Below are positions 1 through 11,609 of a stretch of 64,000 nt of DNA, one piece after another (within the stretch, counting starts at the first letter, position 1; the number at the start of each line of letters is the position of its first letter). This stretch comes from Gigaspora rosea (taxonomy: Eukaryota > Glomeromycota > Glomeromycetes > Diversisporales > Gigasporaceae), in NCBI GenBank assembly GCA_003550325.1, contig QKWP01000010.1:813698-877697 (forward strand). Direction: 5' to 3'. A program made the position numbers and the translations under genes. The notes beneath the pieces were generated by a model that saw nothing but the letters and a program-made list of their open reading frames with translations, made no database searches and was not told the origin of the DNA.

Positions 1-140
1 TGGCATGACAATGTCGCGTAGCTACTTATAGATAACAGATAATGTCTTTCAACAGATAAATTATCTTTAGATAAACAGATTATCTAGATCTGAACACTAA
101 CTATAAGTAGCAAGCACAACAGGTATAGAGGCTCATGCCA
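1..140. repeat. Palindromic MITE at window edge
   Basis: Both ends read TGGCATGA in inverted orientation, and GCTACTTATAG is repeated inverted further in. The middle is built of ATCTGTTTATCT-like palindromes around AGATCTAGATAA. The left end coincides with base 1, so a target duplication cannot be seen and the element may continue to the left. Confidence 0.6.
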
Positions 141-2343
141 GAATGTAGGATGCACACAGCCACAAGTTTATCAAAATGAGTTCACAAAAAAAAGCTTTCA
201 TATATAACATTAAACAAAACCCAGTATACATTTGATACATGTGATGTTAATGCGCATCAAATGATCAATTTTAATATGCTATCCAATAAGATTCAAGATT
301 TCATACACCTGTTGGCCATACACTTTGTACTTCATACTATGTTTCTAGTAAATATAAAATTAAAACCAATTAAAAAATTAAAAAAAAATAATTTTATTTT
401 TTATTCGATTGTGAAGAGCTAGCGAACTAGTATTAATGAATAAAAAATATTTAAATAAACATTTAATTTTACAGAAATAACAATAACAAACCAATTATTT
501 GAATCGATACTTTTTTATATTATTAATTTTTAAAAAATAGGAACTTGGGGAATTAGTAAACCCAAAATTCTGAGCTGTGTATATACTTTGGCTATAAAAT
601 TGTACGTATGAAGTTCTTATTCTCAGATGAATGCATTATATAATTTTATTTTTTTTTGCTCCTCTCTTTTATGAATGTTAACTACTAAATAGAGTTATTA
701 CCCAGGTTAATGGGCTATATAAAAAATCATTGATTTTTTAAAATTGGTGTAACATCTACATAGTAATGTAATGACTCTAAACTCGCCCCTTGAAGATGCA
801 AAGCACTGAACTACTGCATAACTAATGTCCTGATTATCCTTTTTTAGACAATAAGAAAAAGCTCAAAATATAATAAACAACTACATAGGGATTAAATTAT
901 TATACGTATGGAGCATAGTTTCCTACTTACATATATAAATCATTTTTTACATTTTTTTTAGCAAATTTTATTGTTTTATATGCCTAAACATTGCGTCTCT
1001 TTTTCTTGTTGGATTGTTTTTGTGTTGATAAGACAACTTCTATAGCTACTTGACACGAGTTTGCTTTGGCAAGTTGTGTGATTGAACATGTGCACAATCA
1101 TCTTGCTTTAACAAAGCAGATGGCTCAGTGCTTTGGCAATGGTAGTTTGTTTGTTCCGCAAAAAATATGCAATCTAGCTGTTTTTTAATACCACCTTGAA
1201 ATTTACATAAATATAATATGATGCAAAGAATCATATTAAATGGCTTAGGGTCCGCGTAATCCCTCCTTGAAAGTATATCATATATTTTATTATTTTTCTT
1301 TCTATAGTAGTTGGTAGTTTTTAAAATCCTTACAGTAGAGCGAAGACTATATTAGGTTAATTTTAAGTTTCTCATACAATATTATAGTCAAATATTTTTA
1401 AGTTCTCATAGCTAGCGAAAAACTTTATTTATTGGTTGAAAAGCAGATCTATAAGTGCTAACTTCTTTTTTTACTTTATCTTTACTAGCTTATTTTTAAC
1501 ACTTAAATAAAAATCTTTAGATCAGATAATGTAAATGCTTTTTAAAATGCACTTTTAGCTCGATTACGTTGGGCCCAAATCTTAAACTGACCAAGTGCTA
1601 AATCAAGATTTTATAGTAGCATCTTTTTTTTAAATATAACAAGTTTCGTTTTTGGTTTAGCATCTTTCTTTGTATTATTTTTAAATCTGTATTTATTGCT
1701 TTAACATTTTTTTGTAAACTAGGTGAACCTTTTTTTGGAATGTATTCTTTAAATTATTGCCAAGACTGTGTTGTCTACTTTGTATGTAAGTTTTGATCAA
1801 ACATACTAATAGATAATCTTCAGCTTCTTTTGATAGTTGAATACTGTTATATATGGATTCTGAAAACAATTCTTTATTTTACATTCAATATTATAATAAA
1901 ACTCATATGCTATTTTAAGGTGCTTATAAGCTTCAAGTCATGTATATTTATTTCTTACTTTTATTTCTTTCATCTTACAAAAATTGAGTGTAAATATTTG
2001 ATTCAGGTTTTTTAATAACAATAAAAAAACAGCTATAAAATTTCTTTATAATTTATTACTTACTTTTGTCTATTTCGAGTTTCAAAAAAAAAAATATCTC
2101 AGTAAATACGTTATTTTTAAAAATTTAATAATCAAAACTTTGACTAGTCTAATACAATACAAATGAATTTTATATGATTTTCATATAAAATAACAATTTT
2201 TGTATTATAATTAAACTTATATAACATTTGAGTTGCCTCCGTAATTTTACTAACCCCTTATTTAAAATAATAAATAAATATATATTTTGATAATAAAAAT
2301 AACAAAAATTAGAAAAAGTTTTCAGAAAATATAATTTATAGAT
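141..2343. other. AT-rich stretch with no supported gene
   Basis: Long A/T runs with only short chance reading frames (about 60 codons, poor composition). I see no RNA gene, no clear element ends and no domain motif. Confidence 0.5.
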
Positions 2344-2345
2344 TA

Positions 2346-2479
2346 CCATAAACTGCCGTATAAACAGCCCCCTACATATCAGACCCCCTCTCATTTTTAC
2401 TAATAATTTTCTTTTTTTTACTAATTAATTTTTTTGGTAGAATGTACCAGACCCGGGCTGTTTATACGGCAGTTTACGG
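2346..2479. mobile_element. 134-bp MITE with TA target duplication
   Basis: Terminal inverted repeats of about 26 bp begin CCATAAACTGCCGTATAAAC on the left and CCGTAAACTGCCGTATAAAC on the right (reverse complement), and run on into AGCCC. TA flanks both ends. The interior is pyrimidine-rich and non-coding. TA duplication and size suggest a non-autonomous Tc1/mariner-type element. Confidence 0.8.
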
Positions 2480-2510
2480 TATTTTTTAAAACACAAAAAT
2501 TTATAAAATT

Positions 2511-3960
2511 AAAGCAAATATATTTAAAAAATTTCACAATACTTTGCATAATTTCTTTAATAGATTAAATACTTTAAGATATTTTGGAATATTGCAAAAG
2601 GCATTTTTTTGAAATAATAGCAAATTTATAATACAATTTAAAAATTGAACAATTTAAAATATTAAATATAAAAAAATTTTATATTTTTACGCTATATTTC
2701 AAAATAAATAATAGTTTTTAAAATATAACAAATTTAAACGAAACTATTTATCTAAAGCAAATTTCTTTTAGCTTTATTCACTAAATTACAAGAATTTATA
2801 TCATATTTTATTATCATTTATAACTTATACATTTGAATAGAATTACAAGTATACAAAAGCTTTCATAGTATTGAAAAAGTTTTCAAGTATTTGTTTAAGC
2901 ATTAATTTTATTAAATAGTTACTAATTATTTTATAATCTTTTATAAACTTTCATGAAATCACAAAGTAACAAAAATATAAATCAAGTGATTCATTATTTA
3001 TTATATATATTATTAAATAAGCCTAAGAAAACGCAAAAAGTTTCAAAATATTTCAAAGTATTGAAAAATATTTTACAAGTAGACAATTAGCAATTATATA
3101 TAAAAAAAATAAAGCAAATATATTTAAAACATTTCGCAATACTTTACATAATTTCTTTAATAGATTATTTTAAGATTTTTCAGAATATTGCAAAAAGCAT
3201 TTTTTGACATAATAGCAAATTCATAATACAATTAAAAATTGAACGATTTAAAATATTAAAATATAAAATAATTTTTATATTTTTATGCTATGTTTCGAAA
3301 TAAATTATAGTTTTTAAAAGAGAGCTTTTAGGCATCTCTCGCAGGAGATGTATCTCCCACAAAATTGGCCAATAAAAATATTCCACGTGATTATTGATGC
3401 AAATTAATGAATAGTTAATTGCCCTTGGTGTAATGTAACATGATCAGGAAATTTTCAAAACAAACGTTCACCTTTTCAAAAATTGTTTATTTCTTGAACA
3501 TTTTATATAAGAAACTACCTTTTGAGCCTAACAAAAAAATTTTCCTTGACCAATTTTACTATATACATCACTAACACTAACCCTTATACAAACCCTAACC
3601 CTACCTTAAACGAATTTGGTTGTGGGAGATATATAATTTATATATATTTTGCGAGAGATGCCTATAATTTTCCTTATTAAAATATGACAAATTTAAACAA
3701 AACTATTTATCTAAAGCAAATTTCTTTTAGCTTTATTTACTAAATTACAAGAATTTATAATGTTATATTTTATCATTGTTTATAGCTTATACTTTTGAAT
3801 AGTGTTACAAGTATGCAAAAGCTTTCAAAATATTTTGTAGTATTGAAAAATATTTCAAGTATTGATTTTATTAATAAACTTTAGTAAGTTCACAAAATTA
3901 CAAAAAATATAAATCAAGATGATTTATTATTTATAATTTATAATTTGAATAGTTAATAGT
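2511..3960. repeat. Tandem duplication, 600-bp period
   Basis: The stretch starting AAAGCAAATATATTT at 2511 recurs at 3111 and stays alignable through landmarks such as TTATCTAAAGCAAATTTCTT and the later CAAGTAT/AAAGCTTTC segment. The copies differ by many substitutions and small indels, so the duplication is old. The second unit is lengthened by a MITE near 3317-3676 that the first lacks. Confidence 0.8.
3317..3676. mobile_element. MITE carrying the telomere-like core module
   Basis: The ends carry inverted AGGCATCTCTCGC followed by ATCTCCCACA. The first copy of the surrounding 600-bp duplication has no insert here, so this is an insertion. The interior (about 3430-3620) contains the module shared with other elements of the window: ATGATCAGGAAA, GAAACTACCTTTT, TTTTACTATATA, then CAAACCCTAACCCTA. 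It is non-coding. Confidence 0.7.
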
Positions 3961-3965
3961 ATTGA

Positions 3966-4190
3966 AAAAAAATACTTTACAAATTTTAAGCCATTTGTTT
4001 CAAAGTAACATTTGAATTTGGGTTATAAGCTGATTATATTAAAATTTTTCCTTAAACCCAAGCCATTTTCCTAGTGCAATCCATATATTTTTATCTAATT
4101 TAAATACNAAAAAAAATACTTTACAAATTTTAAGCCATTTGTTTCAAAGTAACATTTGAATTTGGGTTATAAGCTGATTATATTAAAATT
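3966..4190. other. Assembly scar: duplicated block around a single N
   Basis: The block starting AATACTTTACAAATTTTAAG near 3969 is repeated without visible change just after the lone N at 4108. The roughly 60 bases just before the N duplicate a segment found at about 4852-4915, inside the exon further on. This looks like two contig ends joined with overlap, not a biological duplication. Confidence 0.7.
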
Positions 4191-4310
4191 TTCTTTATAT
4201 CTTTAAAAATCTTTAAAAATATTTAGTAAATATTTTGTATTTTTCATAAAATTAAATCTTCCTAGCATTTTATAAATTTTTATATGCTTCTATAAAATTT
4301 CTAAGCTTTA

Positions 4311-4565
4311 CGGTATGTAAGAAAATCATAAATTTACATAAAATTTTTATATCAATTTATAATTTTCTTATGCACCATAAGAAAATTGTAAATTTATATA
4401 AAAATTTTATGTTAATTACGATTTTCTTACGCACTATAAGAAAATTGTAAATTGACATAAAAATTTTACGTAAATTTACGATTTTATTACGCATCATAAG
4501 ACTTACATAGTTTTACGTTAACTTTTATATAAGTTTACAATTTTCTTACGAACCATAAAAACTTA
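4311..4565. repeat. Tandem array, about 64-bp unit, four copies
   Basis: Each unit contains CATAAGAAAATTGTAAATT followed by TAAAAATTTTA and then a near-complement ending TTACGATTTTCTTACG. Every unit is thus itself a palindrome and the array can fold in several registers. Confidence 0.75.
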
Positions 4566-4834
4566 CATAATATTACACTATTATAAATTTGCTGATGATA
4601 GTTTATTAAATAAACTATAGAATTAATAAAATAATGACTGATTTATATGTAAATAAGAACTGGTATTCTGGACTATGTTGGTCTAAATTTGCTTGATCGT
4701 AAAATCTAGAAGGGTGATTTTTCTAGCAAAAATCCTATATGATTCTTTTTAATATATGGGGTACAGATGAGTCATTGTTATTACTAATATTTAAAGCATG
4801 CTTTAGGTTTTGCCACTTAAATGGAGATGTTGCC

Positions 4835-5179
4835 TTACTTTACTTCTTTTAATTTTTCCTTAAACCCAAGCCATTTTCCTAGTGCAATCCATATATTTTT
4901 ATCTAATTTAAATACAGAAGTATTTAAATTATTAGAATTAATAATATCTCTATTTACTATTGCAAGAAATTCTGCTGATATCTCAAACGAATCAAGAGTA
5001 TTATTATTTTTTTTTGCTTCACGGATTAAAGTCTCAACCAATAGGTCAATTGTAGACATTTCATATATAGCTTTAATGTTTGTAGTTGATATACTATCTA
5101 ATAGGAAAAAGGGAACACTCTTCCATTCTTTTTCAATATAATATATTTTGTCTTTTGTACATAGTCCACAGGTGGCATT
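4835..5179 (-). CDS. Terminal exon of an unrecognised protein
   Basis: On the minus strand an open frame of 114 codons runs from a plausible acceptor (ACCCAG, exon starting AATGCC) to a stop at 4835. It begins N-A-T-C-G-L-C-T-K-D, so it has a single CxxC pair. It continues with mixed charged and hydrophobic sequence (for example EKEWKSVPFFLLDS and IWIALGKWLGFKEKL), which reads like real soluble protein. The only internal methionine that could start translation would drop the first 40 residues, so I prefer a spliced exon. The plus-strand frame over the same bases is a shadow. Upstream exons were not found: a short purine-rich frame near 5602 stops without a donor. The family is unknown to me, and the gene may be partial or dead. 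Confidence 0.4.
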   Translation of the reverse strand, partial: NATCGLCTKDKIYYIEKEWKSVPFFLLDSISTTNIKAIYEMSTIDLLVETLIREAKKNNNTLDSFEISAEFLAIVNRDIINSNNLNTSVFKLDKNIWIALGKWLGFKEKLKEVK

Positions 5180-5518
5180 CTGGGTCCTATGCTAATAATA
5201 TTATGTAATTGTTAAATCATAAACAAATAAATAAAAAATATGTAGTGTATAGGTTATTCATTTGCAGACTAAGCAAACACTCTTGTTTAAGTACTATGGC
5301 ATCAAATAATGATTATGTGCCCATTTAGTCTTATAACATACATTAGTCAGAGGCCCTAGTTGTTATTACAACAATTTTTTGTATAACTAAGTATACATGT
5401 ACAGATGACTTAGGTAATTATTCTATCAATACAAAAAAACCTAGTACTAGCAGTATATAGTGAGAATTAGAGGTAATATATACCTAGTTGGGGTCAAAAA
5501 AATATTTTTAAAAGATAA

Positions 5519-5603
5519 TATGGGTTTTTTCTTCAGCCTCTTGGGTTCTTCCTCTAGCTTGGGTTCCTCCTCCAGCTTGGGTTCCTTCTCCAGCCTTCAT
5601 TTT
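5519..5603. repeat. 18-bp minisatellite (CCTCCAGCTTGGGTT type)
   Basis: Three and a half units of about 18 bp. Read on the minus strand after an ATG at 5602 it gives a short frame of a repeated hexapeptide (A-G-x-G-T-Q), which ends in a stop soon after the array. It is probably a simple repeat and not a gene. Confidence 0.6.
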
Positions 5604-6442
5604 TTATTATAGCGATTATGGCGAGACATTCTTTTGACCAGTCTATTAGTTAGAACTTTACAAAAATATTCTAGTTGTTCGCAATATAGAGTTAATGTTG
5701 TTGGCTAAACTCCAAATTTCAATTTTGCCCATAAAACTATAATACTGCAATGCCAAAAATCTGTAATGCCATTGTTGAAATGCTGTCTGTATTTTTTTAA
5801 ATATAGTTATGTTAGTTTAGTATTGGAATGAATGTAAGTGAATCTAAAAATCTTTCATTCTAGATAATTCTATTTTTCATATAAGTTATAATTACTAGAT
5901 AGTTTATATATTCTTATATAATTAAACTCCTTACCATCAGCTTTTAAAATCATGGAGCCAAACTTTTTTTTAATTTTTTAACATTATTGTTGTGTAGTTC
6001 TGGAACAGTCTTTGTATTTAGTGCTAGCATGTTGGCAGAAGACAAATGATATAATAACTGAAGAAATAGATAATTAGGTTAGAAAAACATAAGTTAAAGG
6101 TGAGAATATAAAGTAAATGACCCATGTGATGCACCTGTTGGAGTTGGGACATGCGAGATCAGGCCATCGATATGGCTTAATTAGTATTATTATGTTATAA
6201 TGAAGTAGTATAAGAGAAGTAGTATAAGGGAATTACAAGATAGTTTAATAGTTGAATGACATAAATAATAATTGGTTTTTAATATATAAGAGAAGAAAAG
6301 TAAAGAGAAAAATCAGTTTTTTCGCTCATAAAAAGGTCACAAATAATAAAGTAATAAACATACTTAAAGGCATACACAGAGTTTTACTTGAACATTCTGT
6401 TACTGCCAAGGATACTATATCGAGTTGGATTTGCAGCAGATA
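5604..6442. other. No supported gene
   Basis: AT-rich sequence with a few short frames. The longest (6252-6443, plus) has no recognisable motif and ends at the edge of the next MITE. Nothing else is seen. Confidence 0.4.
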
Positions 6443-6977
6443 GGGGCATCCAGAAATAACATTATACAAGAGGGGGAGGGGGTCTGACAAAATATAACGT
6501 TTTTTCTCTTAAGTAGGGGGTCAAAAAAATATAACGCAATTATTTAGAAAAAATCGACTAAAAGCTGATCCTGTGGTCCAGATTTGATGAATTTGATACC
6601 ATTCGATTCGTTTCAGTGAGAGGAGTCGAATGGTATCAATTTTATTTTATTTGGATCACTGGATCAAAAGTTATTGGCCAAATACTATTGGTTATTATGT
6701 TTTCTTATAAAATGACTATAAAATCAATAGGTTTTTGTAAATAACTATTGATCCAGTAATCCAAATGAAATGATTTTGGTATCATTGGATTTGTCTCACT
6801 GAGACGAATCGAATAGTATCCAAATCATCCAAATTGGATTACTGTGTCACAATATATTTAAAGTTTTTGTAAAATTTTATATATAAACATACGGATTTTG
6901 AAAAATTTTTTTATATAGTAGAAGGGGGGTCAAGTGCTACTATGAGGGGGTACATAACGTTATTTATGGTTGCCCCC
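6443..6977. mobile_element. 535-bp MITE with nested palindrome
   Basis: The ends are inverted: GGGGCATCCAGAAATAAC on the left, GGGGGCAACCATAAATAAC on the right (reverse complement), followed by purine-rich GGGGGAGG and GGGGGGTCA. The interior has a second palindrome built of TGGATCACTGGATCAA and ACCATTCGATTCGT motifs. It sits against a kinesin-like fossil, so it inserted in former coding sequence. Confidence 0.7.
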
Positions 6978-6982
6978 ATACC

Positions 6983-7205
6983 ATCTATTGCTAATCCTGC
7001 AACAATTGTCTAATTCATTGAATAGAATCATCAATGTTTGAGCATTTCTACCAAGAGAATCTTGTAACAGGCATATTAGTTTTGAACTCGGTACAGAATA
7101 TGTATTATTTGCTTAGCTTTGCTAATATCACTAAGAGCAGAAATAAAAGAATTAGATAAGGCCTTAGAGTGTATTATTTTTGTTGACAAAGCCAAAAATG
7201 AATGA
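6983..7205 (-). pseudogene. Kinesin motor-domain fossil
   Basis: The minus strand preserves the end of a kinesin motor domain. ALSNSFISALSD matches the family pattern (L)xNVISALSD. After it come HILYR, then S-K-L-I-C-L-L-Q-D-S-L-G-R-N-A-Q-T-L-M-I, the highly conserved block usually written SKLTRLLQDSLGGNxxTxMI. FNELDNCCRISNR then corresponds to the NETLxTLRYANR block that closes the motor. One base is lost between HILYR and SKL, so the frame is broken. The ATP-binding P-loop and switch regions are not found upstream. The fragment stops at the MITE ending at 6977. This is family knowledge plus direct reading. Function is lost or the rest of the gene lies elsewhere. Confidence 0.6.
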
Positions 7206-7649
7206 GGGGCAAGTATGGGATAGCTGATGATGATGGATAAAAAATTGAAAGTGGCAAATCAGCTAGGTGAGTTTTTGGTATTTAGTGTTAATTCTTGGTT
7301 AACAGCTTAGACTTTATTAACTAATCTTGGCGAGTAGGAATGTAAACAGTTGCAGAGTTTTTGGGGTAAATATTCCTAATACTAAAAGACTGGAGCTAGT
7401 AGATATTTCTTTTTTAACACGATCCTCTATATCTATAGCTTGAGTAATTAACTACAGTTAACTGTAGTTGATTTGCATATGTGCACAGATGATATGGATT
7501 ATACAAAAATACTCAAACTATAAACACAACTTAACTCTAAGAAATTACCTTAATTTCAGTAAAGATTTCTTGCAATTTTAGGAGGTAATATCTGGATTAT
7601 CGATCAGCAAATTAACTTTGCTCATATAGTTATTTGAGATTTGAAAAAT

Positions 7650-7961
7650 TCAAACATCTATTTTATATGTATGCTCAGGTTTTAGCGTTTCAACTATATA
7701 GTAATATAGAAATGTATCAAAAGATTCTTGTTTGATATGTAAAAATGATTCAATCAATGTGTTACCTATATCATCTAATCTGTGCTCAAATAAAGAAAAC
7801 ATCTGCGGTAAAACTAGAAATGAATTAGAAAAAACAAAATGGATAGCTTCTTTAAGCAACTGTTCAATAAAATTTCCAAGAAAGTCAGGTTTTAACTTTT
7901 TTCTTTGAGGTTGCTCCTAATTGCTCCACTATCATTAAGTTTAGCAGTTTTTAATTCAGCC
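7650..7961 (-). pseudogene. Small unrecognised gene with one frame break
   Basis: From an ATG at about 7961 the minus strand reads MAELKTAKLNDSGAIRSNLK, hits an A-run, and continues one frame over as PDFLGNFIEQLLKEAIHF and onward to a stop at 7650. Together these would be about 104 residues, rich in aromatic residues and leucine, with no transmembrane or catalytic motif I recognise. One extra A in the run would make it continuous, so the break may be a sequencing error in a homopolymer or a true mutation. It lies upstream of the kinesin fossil on the same strand, but nothing ties the two together. Confidence 0.4.
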
Positions 7962-8082
7962 ATAATTGGTATAGTAAAACTGATTTAACTTAATATCACA
8001 TAAGTTGAATGATTTTGTGCATTTTCAGTATCCTTATTTATACTTGCTATCTTTTTAGTTCTATATAGATATCTTATTCTTA

Positions 8083-8165
8083 CGGCATTGTGGCATTATG
8101 GCATTACAATATTGCGGCATTACAATATTGCAGCATTACAATATTGCAGTATTACGATATTGAAA
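8083..8165. repeat. 16-bp minisatellite (ATTGCGGCATTACAAT)
   Basis: About five degenerate units alternating GGCATTACAATATTGC. It is self-complementary in part and non-coding. Confidence 0.7.
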
Positions 8166-8332
8166 TATCATTTATCAAATTAATGAAGATATATTTCTAT
8201 CTAAAAGAATTATTTAATACTCAAACAATATAATCTCTTTTTATCTTCGTGGTTTTTTAGAATGTGGTAAAGATTTCAAAATCTAGCTGCTTTAATCAAA
8301 TCTATACAGTTTTAAATAAACTTTCAACTTGC

Positions 8333-9215
8333 ATACTGTTATGGAAAGAAAATGATATTCTTGATTTTATGATGTAAAGGATAATAAATAGGCAGCTCGC
8401 CAGAAGCGTGACTTGGTGATTTAACCCAATTTTGTATAAACATGACTTGGGTATTATTATAGTCAGAGTTTATTATATCTTTATTCTTTAAATTTAATTA
8501 TATGATAATCCGAAGATTTCTGCTCAGAAGAAGAGCTAAAATGACCTTCTTTTATATTGTTACAGGAAAAAATAGTTTGTACGTTAAGGATTTGATACAC
8601 AAAATGATAAAAGGCAGTTCACCAGAGGTGTAACTTGGTGATTTAGTTCGATTTAGTATAAATGTGACTTGAAATTTAATATAGTCAAAGTTTATTATAT
8701 GATTTATTGGACTTAATTATATGATAATCCGAAGATTGATATATAAGAAAATCTAAAACCACCTTTTTTTATACTTTATATATATTATAGGAATATTAAT
8801 CTAACATCATACGATACTTTACAGAATTTATGGAAATCACTAATTTAATATTATGGAATCTTATAGAAACTACGAGACTAAAATTATATAATACACTATC
8901 TACGATAATATCATAAAATGTCTATTATATGATAGTTTGAATAGTTTCTAAATCATCCACCATATATGCTGAGCCCCGAGCACGCCTAATTGATTATGCA
9001 TAATTTATTATATATATGATCGGTTGTAAATTGCTGATATGGATTGCCGATTATCATTGTCAATCATGCATTGTCAATTATGCATGATTGATTGTTATCT
9101 AAAATGTGGTACAGTGTGCCTTAATGATCATCTGATATTTGAAAGGTCACGTTTACCCCGTGACAATACCTTACTTATATTATGGGAATAGCAATCTAAC
9201 ATCATACAATATAGG
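8333..9215 (+). repeat. Dispersed repeat family F, copy A (left part)
   Basis: It contains GGCAGCTCGCCAGAAGCGTG, AACATGACTTGGG, AGTCAGAGTTTATTATAT and TAATCCGAAGATT. A shorter second version of the first block sits at 8611. Further on come CTAACATCATACGATAC and a TCAATCATGC-rich tail. The same landmarks occur reversed at 23549-24052 and continue at 11610. No coding sequence and no RNA polymerase III boxes are apparent, so a SINE origin is not supported. Confidence 0.65.
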
Positions 9216-9436
9216 GCTCCGAAGTCCGGGTCCGGTCCGGTCCGGGTCCTGCCAGCCCGGACTCGAACCCGGACTCGAACCATAAATTTTGAAAATTTCA
9301 GACCTGGACCCGGACCCGAACCTAAAGTACCGAACCCGAACCTAAAGTACCGAACCCGAACCAGACTCAAACATGATTATAGGTTCGGTCCGGGTCCGGT
9401 TCGAAGTTCGCGAACCTGTCCGGGTCCGGGATTAGC

Positions 9437-9473
<37 letters not shown>

Positions 9474-11609
9474 TAAATAATTTCTTATGCCAATCTGATC
9501 CGTAATCTGGCATAAATCATAAATATATGCAGTACAAAATGCAAAAAAAAACTTAAAAAAAAAAAAAAAAAAACCGGTTTTTACGATTTTATCGCAATTT
9601 TTACTTTTTCGCAATTAAGTTTAACCTGGGTTATACTAAATGTCTGTGCTTAGATTAATTTTTTTTATTCTATTTTTTTTTAAATTATTTTATTAAAAGT
9701 TTTATTTAATTTTAATTATATATATATTACAATCAAGAAAAAATTGAAACCAACTAGAAAAAAAGTTTTTTTTTTAACAATTAATCGTTTAATGCGCCTA
9801 ACAGTTTAACCTACTTGGATTTAATACCATTTAGTTTAAACTAACAGTATAAAGAAAATTTTGTGCTGCTAAATAATTTTAACCTAACGACAAACTGCTT
9901 GTCTATGATATTACTTAAACATATGGGTCAAATTGTTTCATCTCCATAGTAATTTGATATGTCATGAACACATGGCAAAATGATTGTAAAATTATCAATG
10001 ATGATATTGATAAATAGTTAACTGAAATAAAAATAAAATGATAAGAAAAGGTAATATGGCATCTATATAAACTTAAAATGTATAAAAATAATTTGAGTGT
10101 TGCAAAGAGAAAATGAGGTTGTGGACTTTCAAGTCCATCTTTTAAATTAATTGGTGAGTAATAGATTAAATTAAAATCTTATAAGAAACTTTTCTTGACA
10201 TTATAATTGATATACGGGAGGGTGAAACCTGAGTTTTTTAGGTTACGTTTTGATGAGGGTACCATTTTAGGATAGTTAGATAGTGATCTTATTAATAACA
10301 CAACAAAAAAACTCAGATTTCACCTTGTCGTGTTGATATTTCTTTTTTATGAGTTCAAAATGTGAATAATTGGCATAAAGTTATAGATGATGTATATTAT
10401 TATTCATAGTTTACGTTTCTGATTTTGCGTGATATAGTAATGTAGCTACCTTATTTATACTTATTTTAACTTCAACTATAGTTTATTTGTAATTGCCTAA
10501 AAAAATTATCTGTTCGTTTAATGGTTTAACCTAACTGGTTTTAATACCATTCCAAAAAAATCAACGTCATTCAACATTATAGCATCACCCCTAAAAAATT
10601 TTCACTATCTGGTCAAATCAAAATTAAGTCATGTAGCATAAAATTATTATTCTACCTAAGCAGAAGCAAAATTTTATGCAATTAAATGTTTTCAACCCTT
10701 AGTTATCTATGATATATCTTGATTTTAGTATACCAATTTTTTAAATATTTTTAGCAACTTTCGGATTATAATGTAGATATCGTAATACATGATCATTATA
10801 CCATATTGGAATTCTTGCTTTCATTATGTGATCATACTGGTATATTGTAATTGTGAATAAATAAAAATCATCAACGTAGTGCATCAGAAAAGTTGAACGA
10901 AACCATCCCTCTCACATTTCATATGATCGTACTAGTATTATGAATCATTTTTTAATAAAAGTTTAAACCTGATTTTACTTTAAATGGCAAGCCATTGATC
11001 GTAATAATGAAGTATTACAAATGACATCTGATTATCATTTACTAAAGAAGAACGAATTTTTGCAATATATAATCATCTTATAACCAATTTACGATAAGTT
11101 ATATGAAATTGTTGGGTTGGGTTAGAATTGAAGTTAATACATAATCTACATGCTGCATAAACCACCGCATTTTCTTGATATATAAATATATAAACCTCCT
11201 AACTAAATTTCACTTCGCTTTAACCTCCCTCTAAAATTAGAAATTTTATGTTACGTAAAACAGGTAATGATTATTAGAAAAAATGTATACCAATCAGCTT
11301 TAAGATTTTGCCTTCGATTTAGATGCTAGTAAAACTATACACTTTACGTTCCTGGTATGGATGCCCGTAACTTTGTTCACGGCATCAATACCATCTTATG
11401 CACGTTGGATTGGGTATCGGACTTTCAGACCAGACTCAAACATTTCAGACCGAACTCGAACCGGATCGAACTAGGCCAAAAGTTTGATATTCGGATTCAG
11501 ACCGGACTGAGTTGTAAAATAGTTTGAGTCTGTGTCCGGTTTGAAATTCGAACCGAACTCGGACTTGCCTAAAGTCCGTCCTTAGTCCAGGTCTGTCAGA
11601 GCCCTAATA
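9216..11609. mobile_element. 2.4-kb DNA transposon with GC-rich subterminal repeats
   Basis: The left end reads AGGGCTCCGAAGTCCGGGTC and the right end, reversed, AGGGCTCTGACAGACCTGG. About 200 bp at each end is filled with GTCCGG, TTCGG and CGAACC motifs in opposite orientation. AATAT lies directly outside both ends. The flanks are two halves of family F: ...CATACAATAT before it and AATATGATACTTTAC after it, matching the uninterrupted order CATACGATACTTTAC near 8808. The interior is AT-rich, with an A-run near 9440 and no transposase frame, so it is non-autonomous or decayed. The YAGGG-like start hints at hAT, but the 5-bp duplication does not fit hAT well. Confidence 0.65.
10211..10327. mobile_element. 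Short MITE inside the 2.4-kb element
   Basis: Inverted ends GGTGAAACCTGAGTTTTTT and GGTGAAATCTGAGTTTTTT enclose about 80 bp of unique sequence. Confidence 0.7.

Noticed and set aside
8333-9215. SINE or tRNA-derived origin for family F
   Set aside because: No A-box or B-box promoter and no cloverleaf could be found, and there is no A-rich tail.
9432-9614. 60-codon minus-strand frame of mostly phenylalanine
   Set aside because: It is the complement of two A-runs inside the 2.4-kb transposon.
9770-10560. Long terminal direct repeats
   Set aside because: The similar GTTTAACC...TTTAATACCATT stretches are only about 50 bp, diverged, and a similar piece occurs at 48.8 kb. Nothing else of such an element is present.
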